In this document: positions 1-11,412 of the stretch, piece by piece
How the letters are laid out: each line of letters opens with the position of its first letter
Numbering within the stretch: position 1 is the stretch's first letter
Assembly: GCF_947172395.1 (NCBI RefSeq)
Contig: NC_069083.1
Location: 12,742,501 to 12,806,500 of the forward strand
Origin: Bicyclus anynana
Lineage: Eukaryota; Arthropoda; Insecta; Lepidoptera; Nymphalidae
DNA: 64,000 nt
Direction of reading: 5' to 3'
Made by a program: the position numbers and the translations under genes
The notes under the pieces: model-generated
Told to the model about the DNA's origin: nothing
The model's database searches: none
Seen by the model: only the letters and a program-made list of their open reading frames with translations

Positions 1-890
1 TTAAGTCAATATTGAATTCCTAATTCATGTTAATTAGTTGAGATCTTTATCTCCGCTTATAATAAAATGTTATTGACATTGAATTTATTGGTGCGATGAC
101 CTTCTGAAGCTAATTTTCAAATTAGCTTATATCATCATATCAGCTGATGGAAGTCCATTGCAGGACATAGGCCTTTTGTAGGGACTTCCAATCATCACGA
201 TCCTGTCACAAACTTCGAAAACTAGAAAAATGTATGGGAATGACAGATCTTGATCACGTGACCTGTGGATAGTAAATGTCATTCCAATACATTTTTCTAG
301 TTTTCGAAGCGTCTGCGATCGTAGAAAGGGAATCGACGTGCCATTTCCGAATCCGTCGAATCCCTGCGAATAGCTTATATCAAACTGAATAAAAGCATGT
401 AAAAAAAAATTCTAGTCTACCTGTTCGTAGTTACAAATATAGGTACTCGTTACTCGTAGATTATGTTGACACTATTTTGTCGTATCGGGTGGCGTCACCG
501 AACTGGTTCATACTTTTCTTGGTGGACAACTTATTTTTGTTATTCATTGCTCTAAGTATTTACTCGTAGACCGTAGTACTGAATACTTCGCTTATGCACG
601 CCATTGACGATCAATTATACTCACGTTTCTGCAACACCCACGACTAACTGATCCTGTATTGGTCACTGCGTGCATGACGCCTCGACTTATAAAACATCTT
701 CGCTGCCGTTTGCGCTGCAGAAACGTGAGAATAATTGATTGTCAATGGCTGACTTTAGGCACATTTATAATGCCAACGATTTTTAACGGCTTTTTTCAGA
801 AGTCGTGTTGCATCTAAAAAATACTTTTCAGAAATGCTTCTAATAAGCGTATCCTGCAAATCCATTGAATTATAAATATCTTGTTACCAG
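1..890. other. CAP intron, 5' part (window edge)
   Basis: Non-coding stretch ahead of the first CAP exon in the window, ending in a normal acceptor (TTGTTACCAG at 881-890). It holds a short RTE-type LINE 3' fragment near 128-200, interrupted by a hairpin MITE at about 200-345. No upstream CAP exon was found, so the preceding exon must lie before base 1. Confidence 0.75.
128..375 (-). mobile_element. RTE-type LINE 3' fragment interrupted by a hairpin MITE
   Basis: The minus strand of 128-200 matches the LINE 3' end seen better at 1240-1720. It is followed by an inverted-repeat MITE (about 200-345) whose arms carry CTAGTTTTCGAAGCGT and its complement, and then by a few bases resembling the continuation of the LINE (GAATCCCTGCGA). 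This looks like a MITE inserted into an older LINE scrap. Confidence 0.6.
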
Positions 891-3800
891 GAATACCAGA
901 AGGGCAACTCGAACCTGGTGGTAGAGAACGCCGAGATGAACAACGTGGTGTACATGTTCCGGTGCCGCGACTCCGCGCTCACGGTGCGCGGCAAGATCAA
1001 CGGCGTGGTGCTGGACTCGTGCACCAAGTGCGCCGTCGTGTTCGACAACCTCGTCTCCAGCGTCGAGTTCGTCAACTGCCAGTCGGTGCAGATGCAGGTG
1101 AGTTTGTGAGACCTTAGCATTCCATGGACTCACCGTGCGGGTTGCCGGGTCCATCGTGTGACAGAAAACTCCAACGTTGTCGCAAAAGCCCGGGACTTGT
1201 TACCCGGGTATATTACAAGGTGTTGTTTAATTAAGGTATTGATTCATCATCATCATCATTATATCATTCGATGGACGTCCACTGCAGGACATAGGCCTTT
1301 TGTAGGGACTTCCAAACATCACGATACTGAGCCGCCTGCATCCAGCGAATCCCTGCGACTCGCTTGATGTCGTCAGTCTACCTGGTGGGGGGTCGGCCAA
1401 CACTGCGCTTACTAGTGCGGGGTCGCCATTCCAGCACTTTGGGACCCCAACGTCCATCGGCTCTTCGAACTATGTGCCCCGCCCATTGCCACTTCAGCTT
1501 CGCAACTCGTTGAGCTATGTCGGTGACTTTGGTTCTTCTGCGGATCTCCTCATTTCTGATTCGATCACGCAGACATACTCCTAACATAGCTCGTTCCATC
1601 GCCCGCTGTGTGACTCTGAGCCTTCTTATGAGGCCCATAGATAGCGACCAAGTCTCGGAACCATAGGTCATCACTGGCAACACGCAGGTATTGATTATAA
1701 CTCCAGAAAAGACGCTCATATTTTATATCGTAACATGCATTCCTGGTGACGTGTTAAATTACCACATTGTACCTACGTCTAAATGACAATAAATATTCGG
1801 CGTACTGCTGAGCTCGAGTCTCTTCTCAGAATGAGAGGGATTAGGCCAATAGTCCACCATGCTAGCCCAATGCTTGGCAGACTCCACACACGCAGATAAT
1901 TAAGAAAATTCTGTAGTATGCAGGTTTCCTCACGATGTTTTTCCTTCACCGTTTGAGGCGCGTGATATTTAATTTCTTAAAATGCACACAACTGAATAGT
2001 TGGAGGTGCATGCCCCGGACCGGATTCGACCCACGTCTATATAATACCCCTTTTATATTATCTATCAATTTCGATGGATTATATAAAATTTGTTTGAAGA
2101 TTGCCTTTTCATGTTGTACGATTATCAGGTAAATGTTTCTTAAACCCACCATATATTAAGCAATTTAATCACATAAATGAAATATTATTTAATCCTAAAA
2201 ATCATTCATTTCCGTCATCATCGCTCTCTATTTCTTTAATTTCCATCTGACTACTGGTTTCCTCTGGCACAATGTACAGAATTCCTTTGTTGCATTCGTG
2301 ATGATCCTCGTGACAATTATATTTGTCGTATTCCGGAACATTGTAATAATCTCTCGCTGCGGACGTTTCTCCGGGGAACTCCTGAAATTTTTAAATTGTA
2401 ATTTCAGTAAGCGAAGCGTACCCATCTCGTAATTTCATTTATTAATGGTCTGGGACAAGCGCATGTGAAGCTTTGGTTTGACGCTATTAATTTATGATAG
2501 AGGACGCAAACTTCATCTGCACATGAAAATATTTGCGTGTAAATATTATATTTATATTTGCCTTTGGTAAACACAATCGAGCTCGAGCTCTCGATGCAAT
2601 TGGAATTTCATATTATTCACCCTTTCTATAATGACTTTTATAACTTTGCACCTGCAACTAAATCGAATACATTATTTCAACGGATAGGGATTATACAGTA
2701 CAGGGCCTGTAGCCACGTGGCATGTCGATTCTCTTTCTACAAACGCTACCGTTTCAAAAACTAAAATAGTGTGTGGGAATGACAGATATGATCGACAACT
2801 TGATCCGTGACCTGTCTATAACAAATGTCATACCCATGCATTTCTTTTTAATTTTCGAAGCGTTTGCGTTTGTAGAAAGAGTCGACGTGCCCCATGGCTA
2901 CAGGCCCAGATTTCAATCTACCCTTGAACAGTTGAACGATTAATGATGTTCATATATTATGTTAAGTGTAGTTTACTTACGTCGTAGTTGTAAGCATACA
3001 TAGGCGAGTATTGATTTTGTGACCAGCTAACACTGTAATTATCATGAAAGTTATCCGCGCTGTTTATAAAGTCACTGTCGGAGTCCGAATTGTTGTATAA
3101 ATTGGGCTTGGAACAATCGCCCATCGCTTCCTGGGACGCCAGTTCCACTTGCGGTGAATTGTTCAATAACGTAATTTTACTGTTGATCACCATGCTTAGC
3201 GTTTTTTGCCAGTCTTCTAATAGTTTCTTGATATTTTCCATCTACAACAGCAATTAACGATTTAAATAAAAGTCTTCGTATTGCGTAACCTTTCCGACTA
3301 GTTGCCATGGTTATAAAAACTATGTTTCTTCAGTGGCGGTATTCCGTGCAAGAACAACGGATCTCCCAATTATTGTCTTTAAAATCTCTGCAGTAGATAC
3401 CTACTTTCAATTCGGAACGTCGCACAAACCTTCAGTCTGCATTATTTTCATATTACTGGTATATGTATAAAAAAAAATATTATCGATTGTCGATGTCAGA
3501 AATTACTTTAAGTTGATTAAAATGTACTCGTAGATGGAAAATCTTAGAATTTGGGATTCTATGGCCACGTAGCAACTACCTGGCCATAAGCCTTGCATAA
3601 AGTCACTCTCAAATCAGGTTAGGGCCAGTTTCGCCATCTTCTGATAGCTCAATTGCCTTCGTCTGTGACATAGTAAGAAATTAACAAAACTAACGTTTAG
3701 ATTATCTCATATTTATCAGAAGATAGTAAAACCGGCAATAAAAATTGTGACATTTTTTTTGTGACGGTCGTTATAAATTAACAACACAAACCTTTTTCCT

Positions 3801-6800
3801 CAACAGTGCCTGTCTATTAGCGCGACGTAATCGTTTCTGTTTGATGAAGTGCCGCAGATAAGCGACTCTGTAGACGTTGGTCACTTTCACAATCTTCACG
3901 TGGCACTCCTGTTTGACATTGCCGTCTAATGCGGAAGAGTAGACGCTGGTCTCTGAAGAGGCAGAGTCTTGTGAGGGTTCCCCACAACTTAGCATTTCTT
4001 GGTCCAAGCCAGGCATAACAAATCGATCGTATTTTAGCTCCCTCAGCAATTCTATTATGAATTTGCTATCTGAGCTTACTGAAAAAGATTACACTTTAGT
4101 AATTTGTAAAAAGGGTTGTTTATATTCATGTCTTGAATACCTTCTTCCGACGTTTTGTTGCTGTTTGATATAGGGATTTCGTCCCACATCTCGTTGCTAC
4201 TGAGAACAGCGTTCTTGAGTTCGTCGTCATCGGCGATAATATCTCTAACTTGTGCGCGGATTTTGCGAAGATTTTCCAGTTTTCTTCGCAATAACTCTTC
4301 GCATTCCACAAATTGCGCATCGCGTATGCCTATTTTAGTTTCCAATATTTGAATCTATAAAAAATTAATTTGTATGACAATCTTACCCAGTCGTATAGTG
4401 CATTTCATTTCAGTGCTTTTTTATCTATACTTCTATACTAATATTATAAAGAGGACACAGGTGAACCGATTTGGATCTACTGAATCGATTTTGAAAATTC
4501 TTTTACCACTAAAAAGTCCCGTTATTTGTGTCATAGGCCTTATTGTATTCCCGTATTCTCACGGAAACTTAAAACACTGAAGCTTGTATTCTTGTATTCC
4601 GAGAGACGTGATAGCTAGCGTGGTGGACTAAGGCCTAACCTCTCTCATTTTAAGAGGAGACTCGTGCTCAACAGTGAGCCGAATATGGGTTGTCAATGAT
4701 GATAATTCAAATGATATTTTCTACAAAAACAAAAATAAAAATTACGTCAATGACCTGAAGTTGTATATCTTCTAATTCCGATTGCTTCATTCTCATCTTT
4801 TCCTGAGATGTCGCGTAAACGTTTCTTAAAAATCTGTGCACGAACATCACCGTCGGTATACATTTAATTAAAAACAACGTCTGTGTGAAAATGGAAAGGA
4901 ATCAACAAAACGGACAAAACGAATATCAAATTCTCTAGTATTAATTAAAAGACTACGTACCACATTAAAGAAATTTACGTGCGATATATTAATAATGTTA
5001 TAATAAATTTCATACAAAGTTTTTACGGAATAATCGCCAAAAAGTATCCCGTATTGATCTAAAAAATACTCCCAGTATTTTAGAAATAATGATTTAGCAC
5101 CGTTCGTTATCTCGTACAACGTTTCGTGTTGAATATTATCTGCATTCATTGTAGTTACAAGTTATATAAAGATAATTCTTGCACGGTACATCGGATTTTC
5201 AATAAATAAAACCAATTCGAAAACTCGGAATAGTAAATATATCAAAACGTGACAGACGTTTAGATACACTGACATTATTCTTTATTCTATGATTTCATGT
5301 TCAACTTTGATGCAAGAGGTTCTAATATACTGCTCTGGCCTATTAGTCACTAATTTGGTCTTTACTAGCCACCTATTAAAATCAACATCAAATCAATTGA
5401 CAAAATGTCATCTACATACTGTATGATATCAGTAAGCACCGGATGACATTTGTTACATAGAATATTGGCTGTGGAGGATAATCGAAGGAATTATACATAC
5501 GAGTATCTTGTATTATTTTCATTCATTTGCTGCATTTTAAGGTGCAAGCGAAGTGGAGGTTGAGCAAGAGTGTTTTAAGTGATTAATTTGATTTTCAAGC
5601 TGAATTAATATGTAAAGCTATCAAAAGTTTTGGTAAGGATGCCTTCGCCTTACTAAAGCATGACATAACTCGACTAAGGACTGACTGACGGACAAAGACC
5701 GACGACGGACGGAGTATATTTACGATACATTGAAGACATGTCGGTACAATGTAAAATACATTTGCCTTATCCGTAGAAAATAAAGCTAAAAAAATAAACT
5801 GGGCCGTGATCGTCAATTATTTAAGAGTAAGTATTTTAATTTGTCTAACCTCTCTCACTGGTGTGAATTTCGGATCCTATTTCGACCCCGAAGTAAAATT
5901 GATTACAGGGTTCTAGTTAATTACCTACCTGGATCACACTATGTTCTCGTTGAGTTTCAGTCTAAATAACGGGAGGATAAAACCCGATATGTGGTTTTAG
6001 CTAACGGTCTCACAAAATAAACCTACTTATTTATTGTGTTATACTTACAATAAATAAGTTAATTTCAAAAACCCGATATGTGGTTTTAGCTAACGGTCTC
6101 ACAAAATAAACCTACTTATTTATTGTGTTATACTTACAATAAATAAGTTAATTTCAAGTGGTTTTTTATGCCTTATATACAAACACAACCCCATTTAAGT
6201 TAATAATCAAAAGATTTTTAATTTACTAATAGATAGTTAAGTACCTACTCGGTTTTGCTTTAGCATGTATTGCTAGCCATCCATTGTCCGATAGGGTAGG
6301 GATAGGGTAGGTAGGAGTAGAGTAACTTGTTAGGAGGAGGATGAAAATCCATACCCATCTCATCCCTCCAGCCAGACCTGGACCAATTAAGAAAATCTCA
6401 ATCGGCTCAGCTGGGGGATCGAACCCAGGTGTTGTAAATCAACCGCGCAATATAGGAGTAGGGTAGGGAGGTGAAGGGTAGGGGTAAGGAAGGGGTAGGG
6501 TAGAGGTATCTAGCTCTCCCGTTCGGGGCTTTCGAGGGCACAAGCAACACATGCATCGAAACGTCAGGGTTTTAGTTTCGCAATTCTCGCCGTTTCAAGA
6601 ATTACTGACTACTATAATATTATTCTTTGTATCCGTTTACCAACAGTCCAACAAAAGCTTTTTAACCGACTTCAAAAAGGAGGAGGTTCTCAATTCGGTC
6701 GGTATTTTTTTTTTTTTTTATGTACCTATGTACACCGATTACTCAAAGGCGCCTGGACCGATTTCAAATATTTTTTTTTTGTTTGAAACGGTATAGTCCC

Positions 6801-9162
6801 CATTTGGTCCCATTGCCATCATGTCAAGATCTGATGATGGAATCTTGGAGAAATTGAGGGGAACTTTCGAAAATTATATAGGTGTCCAGTGTGTTCGTAT
6901 ACTTTTCCATTTAGTACTTTTAAGCACTACAATTTCATGAAGGTTTAAAATCAATCTGATGATGGAGCCATAACATAGACGAGGGAACTCCTCGGCGATT
7001 TACAGCAGTTACCTTGTGTTTGGGCTTGATTAATTTGTGTTCATGAGAGCTTTCCACATAGATAGGTTGTGACTGTCATTTAGGGGTTTGGTGATGAAGA
7101 CCAAGGACAATTAAGGGAACTCCTTAACAGTTTACAGTAACTACCTTGTGTTTGGCCTTGATTAATTCGTATTGCTGGGAACTTTTTACCTAGATGAGTT
7201 GTGTCTGTTATTAGGGGTCTGATGATGAAGACCAAGGTCAATTAAGGGAACCCCTTAACGGTTTACGGTAGCTACCTTCTGCTTGGGCTTGATTAATTTG
7301 TATTGCTGAGATTGCTGAGATTCGCTTTTTAGTTTAGTGGGTACGTTTTTAGGTTTTGAAGTCGGTTGTATTTTTTTTATTAAAATTTTTTTAATAAGGT
7401 AGAGGTCGAAGCTATTTGCTGTAAGGATTTTGTTTTTCTAATATACTCGTAGTTAGTACTAAACATCTATCGTATCTCTTACAAATGTATAATATTCGAA
7501 GACATCTGTTATTATGGTAGATCGCGGGATAAGATTTGGTTTGAGGGCAAATCTTAATAGGATCTTACCGTGTAGACCGAAATGTGGTTATTAAATAGAC
7601 GGCTGTCTGTAGAATTTAATTAGATTCGTACACGGGCTTACAAGTTGGGCGGAGGGTAAAAGTTAGCACAGATTGATATATATTATTATGTTTTAAGTCC
7701 ACAGAACGGAAGTTTAATCGATATAAAATTATACCTATTAATGAAGTATGTATGCGAATATTTTTCTAGTTAATAATTTAAAATATATCAAATTCTCCTC
7801 CGAAACGGCTGGATCGATTTTAATGAAATTTTCTGTGCATATCGACTAAAGCTGAGAACCGGTCAACGTTTATTTGTCATACCCCTAAGTGATAAGGGTG
7901 GTCCAACGCAAAACTGTTTAATACCTAGAAATTTATTCTAATATTTTACTCGTAAAGAGGTTAAGGTTACTACCGAACCGATTTGAAAAATCTTTCATTG
8001 TTGGGAAGCTATACTATCCCCGAGTGCAAATAGAGAGAGTAATTTATAAAGCAAAACAACCTTTACCGGTTTAGCTAGTCACATATAAAAATTGAGCTGT
8101 GATAGCCATAGCCCATGCACCTCCAACTTTTCAGTTATGTGCATTCTTAGAAATTAAATATCATGTGTCTCAAACGGTGAAGGAAAACATCGTGAGGAAA
8201 CCTGCATACCAGATAATTTTCTCAATTCTCTGCGTGTATGAAGTCTGCCAATCCGTATTGGGCCAGCGTGGTGGACTATTGGCCTAACCCCTCTCATTTT
8301 TAAGCAGTGAGCCGAATATGAGTTGATAACTACGAACGAACGATATAAAAATCGCAATGATTTTGTTATCCAGGTGCTAGGCAAGGTGCCGACGGTGTCC
8401 ATCGACAAGACTGACGGCTGTCAGATCTACCTGTCGCAGGAGTCGCTCGACGTGGAGATCGTCTCCTCCAAGTCCTCGGAGATGAACGTGCTCGTGCCAA
8501 AGGCCAATGGCGATTACGTAAGTTTCTTTTTTATTTATTCAATGACAACTTTGTTATCGACTACATCACGTAACTCACCTGATAAGAGACACAGTCTAAG
8601 ATGGAAGCGGGCTTAATGGAAAAGGTGCCGGATTGTTCTACCCACAGATATAAGAGGTAACTAGATTTATAAAGTGTCACTTTCATTGTATTGAAACCAG
8701 CGTACCCAGGGGCGTGGCCTAAATGGCTGTTTAATATTTATTGAAAAATGAAATATGTCACCCTTACTTTAGAGTTGAATATTATTTATTCCTTTTGTCA
8801 CAGAACAAAACAAGACTGCTAGCACATGTGCGGACACGTTTGCGATGTTCCGCACACCCGAGTGTACGCAGGCCACGCCCCCTTGCTACTTGTATTGCTA
8901 AAAGCGTTAGCTTTAAGCGTTGTCTGTTCTGTGGTTCTACCCGTACCTATGACAGTTTCTACAAGGCAACGGTTTCTACCGGAACACTATCTGACGCAGG
9001 ATCGAAGGCTTTACGTCCCCTCCAAGGCACTAAGTACGTCGTTTGTGCACACAAAACATTTTTTTTTTGTAGGCGGAATTCCCAATACCGGAGCAGTTCA
9101 AGACGGTGCTGAACAAGCCGCCGACCGGCCTCACCACGTCGCCGGTCGAGAGCACGGGCTAG
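891..9162 (+). CDS. capt: Adenylyl cyclase-associated protein (CAP/capulet), C-terminal exons
   Basis: CAP binds ADP-actin monomers and, with cofilin and profilin, recycles them for filament assembly in the cytoplasm. Three exons are visible: 891-1097, 8374-8517 and 9073-9162 (stop TAG at 9160). All are phase 0, with GT donors (GTGAGT, GTAAGT) and AG acceptors. They encode 146 residues, close to the whole CAP C-terminal (CARP) domain. Recognisable stretches are KGNSNLVVENAE, KINGVVLDSC and GKVPTVSIDKTDGC, then LDVEIVSSKSSEMNVLVP and the terminal EFPIPEQFKTV, which line up with animal CAP proteins without a gap. The N-terminal cyclase-binding, proline-rich and WH2 regions must lie upstream of the window. 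The 7.3-kb intron between the first two exons contains a complete antisense gene. Exons are GC-rich, unlike the surrounding introns. Confidence 0.96.
1240..1725 (-). mobile_element. RTE-type non-LTR retrotransposon 3' end, 5'-truncated
   Basis: The minus strand encodes the end of a LINE polyprotein behind its reverse transcriptase: YGSETWSLS, then an arginine-rich stretch, AGHIVRRADGRWG, VLEWRPRTSKRSVGRPPTRW, and a tail ending at a (CAT/ATG)n run at 1247-1260. This tail and microsatellite end are typical of RTE-clade elements in insects. The frame is open for 113 codons, so this copy is fairly young, but it is truncated and lacks reverse transcriptase and endonuclease. Confidence 0.8.
1797..2038 (-). 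mobile_element. tRNA-derived SINE, family A
   Basis: Same family as the fuller copy at 51128-51440, in minus orientation. It has the conserved AGCAGT..GAGCTCGAGTCTC end, the AATTCTCTGCGTGTG-like middle and the ATGCCCCGGACCGGATTCGA segment, which is the Pol III B-box end. It lies just past the 3' end of the nested minus-strand gene. Confidence 0.8.
2202..5149 (-). CDS. Unrecognised six-exon gene, 418-aa coiled-coil protein, nested in CAP intron
   Basis: Exons, minus strand: 5149-4961, 4880-4755, 4354-4141, 4078-3792, 3241-2981 and 2381-2202 (stop TGA at 2204-2202). Every junction has GT/AG borders and the phases (0,0,1,0,0) join without a stop, giving 1257 coding bases. The start is supported by an in-frame TAA five codons upstream (5164-5162). 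The first ~100 residues are rich in aromatic and hydrophobic residues (KYWEYFLDQYG, TLYEIYYNIINI, then a hydrophobic FLIKCIPTVMFV). Residues ~90-145 look like a charged coiled coil (SQEKMRMKQSELEDIQLQ onward, CEELLRRKLENLRKIRAQV). A basic patch follows (IKQKRLRRANRQALLRKK, ~255-270). The C-terminus is Asn/Tyr/Asp-rich and ends in an acidic ESDDDGNE. There is no signal peptide and I know no family for it. Codon use is AT-rich, unlike CAP. Confidence 0.85.
2705..2912. mobile_element. Hairpin MITE, fullest copy
   Basis: Left GGCCTGTAGCCACGTGGCAT with TCGATTCTCTTTCTACAAA, right TTTGTAGAAAGAGTCGACG with CCCCATGGCTACAGGCC, inverted. The centre keeps an inner inverted pair (GGGAATGACAGAT / TGTCATACCC). 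It lies in the last intron of the nested gene. Confidence 0.82.
4428..4525 (+). mobile_element. Helitron-like 5' fragment
   Basis: ATACTAATATTATAAAGAGG, an ACCGATTT segment and TTGAAAATTCTTTTACCAC match the start of the Helitron-like copies at 24886 and 48965. It lies in an intron of the nested gene. Confidence 0.55.
4612..4705 (+). mobile_element. SINE family A, 3' fragment
   Basis: AGCGTGGTGGACTA, CCTAACCTCTCTCATTTT, GAGGAGACTCG and CAGTGAGCCGAATATGGGTT are the right half of SINE family A. It lies in the intron between nested-gene exons 2 and 3. Confidence 0.75.
5165..5980. other. Upstream of nested gene, no feature recognised
   Basis: AT-rich intron DNA of CAP that must hold the promoter of the nested minus-strand gene. 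No convincing TATA box at a proper distance or initiator could be picked out. A TATATAA lies only 13 bases before the ATG, too close to serve as a TATA box. Confidence 0.4.
5982..6157. repeat. 89-bp tandem duplication, each unit with a perfect hairpin
   Basis: The unit starting ACCCGATATGTGGTTTTAGC at 5982 is repeated at 6071 with essentially no difference. Each unit contains ACTTATTTATTGT, nine bases, then its exact complement ACAATAAATAAGT. The near identity implies a recent duplication. Confidence 0.93.
6285..6510 (+). repeat. GGGTAG-rich degenerate array
   Basis: Irregular repeats of GGGTAG/GGGATAGG/GGGGTAAGG on both sides of a SINE-like scrap (AACCCAGGTGTTGTAAATC at 6424). This is the same low-complexity motif as the large array near 50 kb. 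Confidence 0.6.
6657..7372. mobile_element. Repeat element ended by inverted ACCGACTTCAAAA, with internal ~131-bp tandem repeats
   Basis: The left end TTTTTAACCGACTTCAAAAA and the right end GTTTTGAAGTCGGTTG are inverted copies. The interior has three clear units of about 131 bases (ACCTTGTGTTTGGGCTTGAT at ~7011, ~7143 and ~7275 with variants) plus a weaker one before them. Pieces of the same end sequence occur at 19260-19310, 45740-45790 and 61264-61310. No coding capacity is seen. Confidence 0.7.
8090..8327 (+). mobile_element. SINE family A next to CAP exon
   Basis: It starts GTGATAGCCATAGCCCATGC and ends GAGCCGAATATGAGTTGATA. Part of the tRNA-like head, between the A-box side and the CATGCACCTCC segment, is deleted. 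It ends about 47 bases before the acceptor of the CAP exon at 8374, so the branch-point region adjoins SINE DNA. Confidence 0.8.
8706..8884. mobile_element. Short element with 13-bp inverted ends in CAP intron
   Basis: AGGGGCGTGGCCT at the left and AGGCCACGCCCCCT at the right are inverted copies enclosing about 180 bases with no coding capacity. It looks like a MITE, family unknown. Confidence 0.45.
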
Positions 9163-9730
9163 ATCTCAACGACCCTTCATCCATCGCTCGGGAACACGCT
9201 ATACTTTATTTTTAAACATTTATATTATAAATCATAAAGGTTTTCACTAACTTACCCGTATCCGTAAAACCGTAGCAAATAAAAAAAAAAGTTGCTACCG
9301 ATTTGTGTTATTTTTGTATGAGAATTGTTTGAACACGCTGTACTTTATTTTCGAGATTTATTATATGAAACATAAAGGTTTTCACTAACTAACCGTCGTC
9401 CGTAAAACCGTTTTGATTAATTAATTATTTGTGATCTCAAAGTTTACTACATTTTAAGCATTGGTAGAATACGCTGTACTTTATTTTTGACATTTATATT
9501 ATGTAACTTAAATGTTTTCACATATTTACCGTCTTCGTGTATTGTATTTTTGAGATCATTGTAAAAAAATTGTTTCAATCTAACACTGCAGTTGCTTTAT
9601 CTGTGGTCGTACGTTTACACTTTAAGTATTGGTTAAGAATTTTAGCTAATTAGAAAATGTACGTTGTATATTTTTTAACTAGTCAACTATTTAACGCCTA
9701 ATTTATTTACATAAAATAAACGCCAGTACC
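9163..9730 (+). other. CAP 3' UTR with two candidate polyA signals
   Basis: Downstream of the CAP stop there are AATAAA hexamers at 9278-9283 and 9715-9720. The second is preceded by AT-rich sequence holding a threefold repeat block. Transcript ends are inferred from the hexamers only. Confidence 0.5.
9192..9545 (+). repeat. Three diverged direct repeats in CAP 3' UTR
   Basis: Blocks of about 80 bases begin at 9192, 9331 and 9477. Each opens with GAACACGCT (or GAATACGCT) plus a TACTTTATTTT segment. Each then has an AAGGTTTTCAC or AATGTTTTCAC segment, and ends in an ACCGT...CGTAAAACCG-like piece. Spacing is about 139 and 146 bases. The copies differ at many sites, so the duplication is not recent. 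Confidence 0.8.
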
Positions 9731-10985
9731 TAACGGTGTTTTTATAAGTCTTGATTTTTTTATTGCTCACGATTGATTATAACTATAAGTATATAATGTT
9801 ATTTTAAATTACACAAATCTATATCAAAAAGACCGGGTATGATTGATATGAGTCTCATATTTGGTCATGTTACGGTTCCTCTACCGTTTAATTTACGCTA
9901 CTGTTTAGTGGACTGGTACTTTAATGTGATTGAACTTTTTTTTCACCAATTAGATCAATTAATTAGTCCACGACCATGTCTCGTATAATGATCGATGCAC
10001 AAAATTTTACTATTCATACATGTAAAAATAATGCTATAACGTTCCCGAAGCTCATAAATAATCATTAATCAGTCTAAATTCCTTCTTACGAGGTCTATCA
10101 TATTGCTCATCGTTCTCGATCCTAGTATAAGGTATATACAATATGACGTAGAAATAACTATCATTCAAGTATTTACTGGCCTTTATGTGAATGTAAAGAT
10201 GTTCCTTGTTCATGTATTTGCAAATTTTTTTTTAGACGTCACAATGTTGTGAAACATCTCGGAGTACCGCTTGGTACGGGGAAAATATAGCGTTAGATTA
10301 GGTTAAGCCCCTTGGGACCGAATATATACTTTTTATATGCAATAAATTCTCGTATTTCTATTTAAAAAAACGGGTTGTAATGGATAAAAAATAAAAAGTT
10401 TTTTTTTGGGAGCTTATCATAAAAATGAATATTCTTAAGTTATTCGATTAAATTGAACTTTTGACTAACGTAAACTGAATTGGGAGTCAACAAGGAATCC
10501 TCTCACCCTCCTCTTATTGACTAACTAATAACTTTTGATATTTATTATTATTTCATGATTTAATTAGTGAAACCATTTCTTGTGATAATTATATTTTTGT
10601 AATATTTATTCTGAACAAACTCCTCTTTAGTTGCGATAACAATTCGGTCCCTGGATGTAAGATGTGTGTGTCTCGAAATTATCTCGTAAGTTTGCATTTT
10701 CGATTTGGCTATTAACTTATAAATAGAGTGATTCTAAAACCCCGACTCGTCGACCGTGTAAGAGCTTTCTCTAACTTTACTTTCTAAGTAACTGATATAA
10801 AAAATGTCTTTTGTAATGTTTTCGATGGAACTGTTAACGATCGACTTCTTTGTTTATTGTTTTCAATTAGTATGTTATTTAGAAGTAAAATTTTAATTAA
10901 TGTAGCGAGAAAAGTGGACGCTTTTTACACTTCTATACTTGGCTATAAATTACGCTGACGCACAACATACAAGTTTATGAAAACG
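9731..10985. other. AT-rich intergenic DNA between convergent genes
   Basis: No exon-like frame and no recognisable repeat family. It contains poly-A/T runs and a few GC-richer spots (for example near 10258-10320) that do not extend to open frames. Confidence 0.5.
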
Positions 10986-10989
10986 AGCA

Positions 10990-11412
10990 AAATGACACTT
11001 CTAGTCTAAGATCCGGCATTAGAAATATATACCCTCATATGTTATTTATTAGTTACTAGCGGACGCCCGCGACTTCGTCTACGTGAAACTCGATGTAAAC
11101 TTTCAACTACCCCTACCCTACTCCTATTCTACCCCTACCTTACCTCTACCCTACCCTACCCCTTAAATTTTTTTACCCATCAAAAAAAATAATGATATCG
11201 GTTCAGCCGTTCACGCGTGATAGCGTGACCAAGGGATGTATGGATTCATTTTTATATATAAAGAAATTATAAGAAATAAATGATAGATAATATTCGTCAC
11301 TGTGAATATTTTAGGCAACCGATTTGCAATGTGTCGATGTGAATATTTTTTATCATTTATTTCTTATCCAAAATAAATAACAGATGAGGGTGCATATTCC
11401 TTATGCCGGATC
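10990..11412. mobile_element. MITE with GATCCGGCA ends carrying a Helitron-like insertion
   Basis: AGATCCGGCATTAGAA at the left and TATGCCGGATCTCG at the right are inverted ends, the same family as 12410-12828 and 44676-44925. Inside, 11055-11270 is a separate repeat that starts CTAGCGGACGCCCGCGACTT, has ACCCCTACCCTA repeats, and ends near TATATATAAAGAAATTATAA. Confidence 0.6.

Noticed and set aside
870..1154. Open frames overlapping the CAP exon on the minus strand and in a second plus frame
   Set aside because: Shadows of the GC-rich CAP exon; only one frame matches CAP.
5162..5168. TATATAA as TATA box of the nested gene
   Set aside because: Only 13 bases before the ATG; too close to direct a start site upstream of it.
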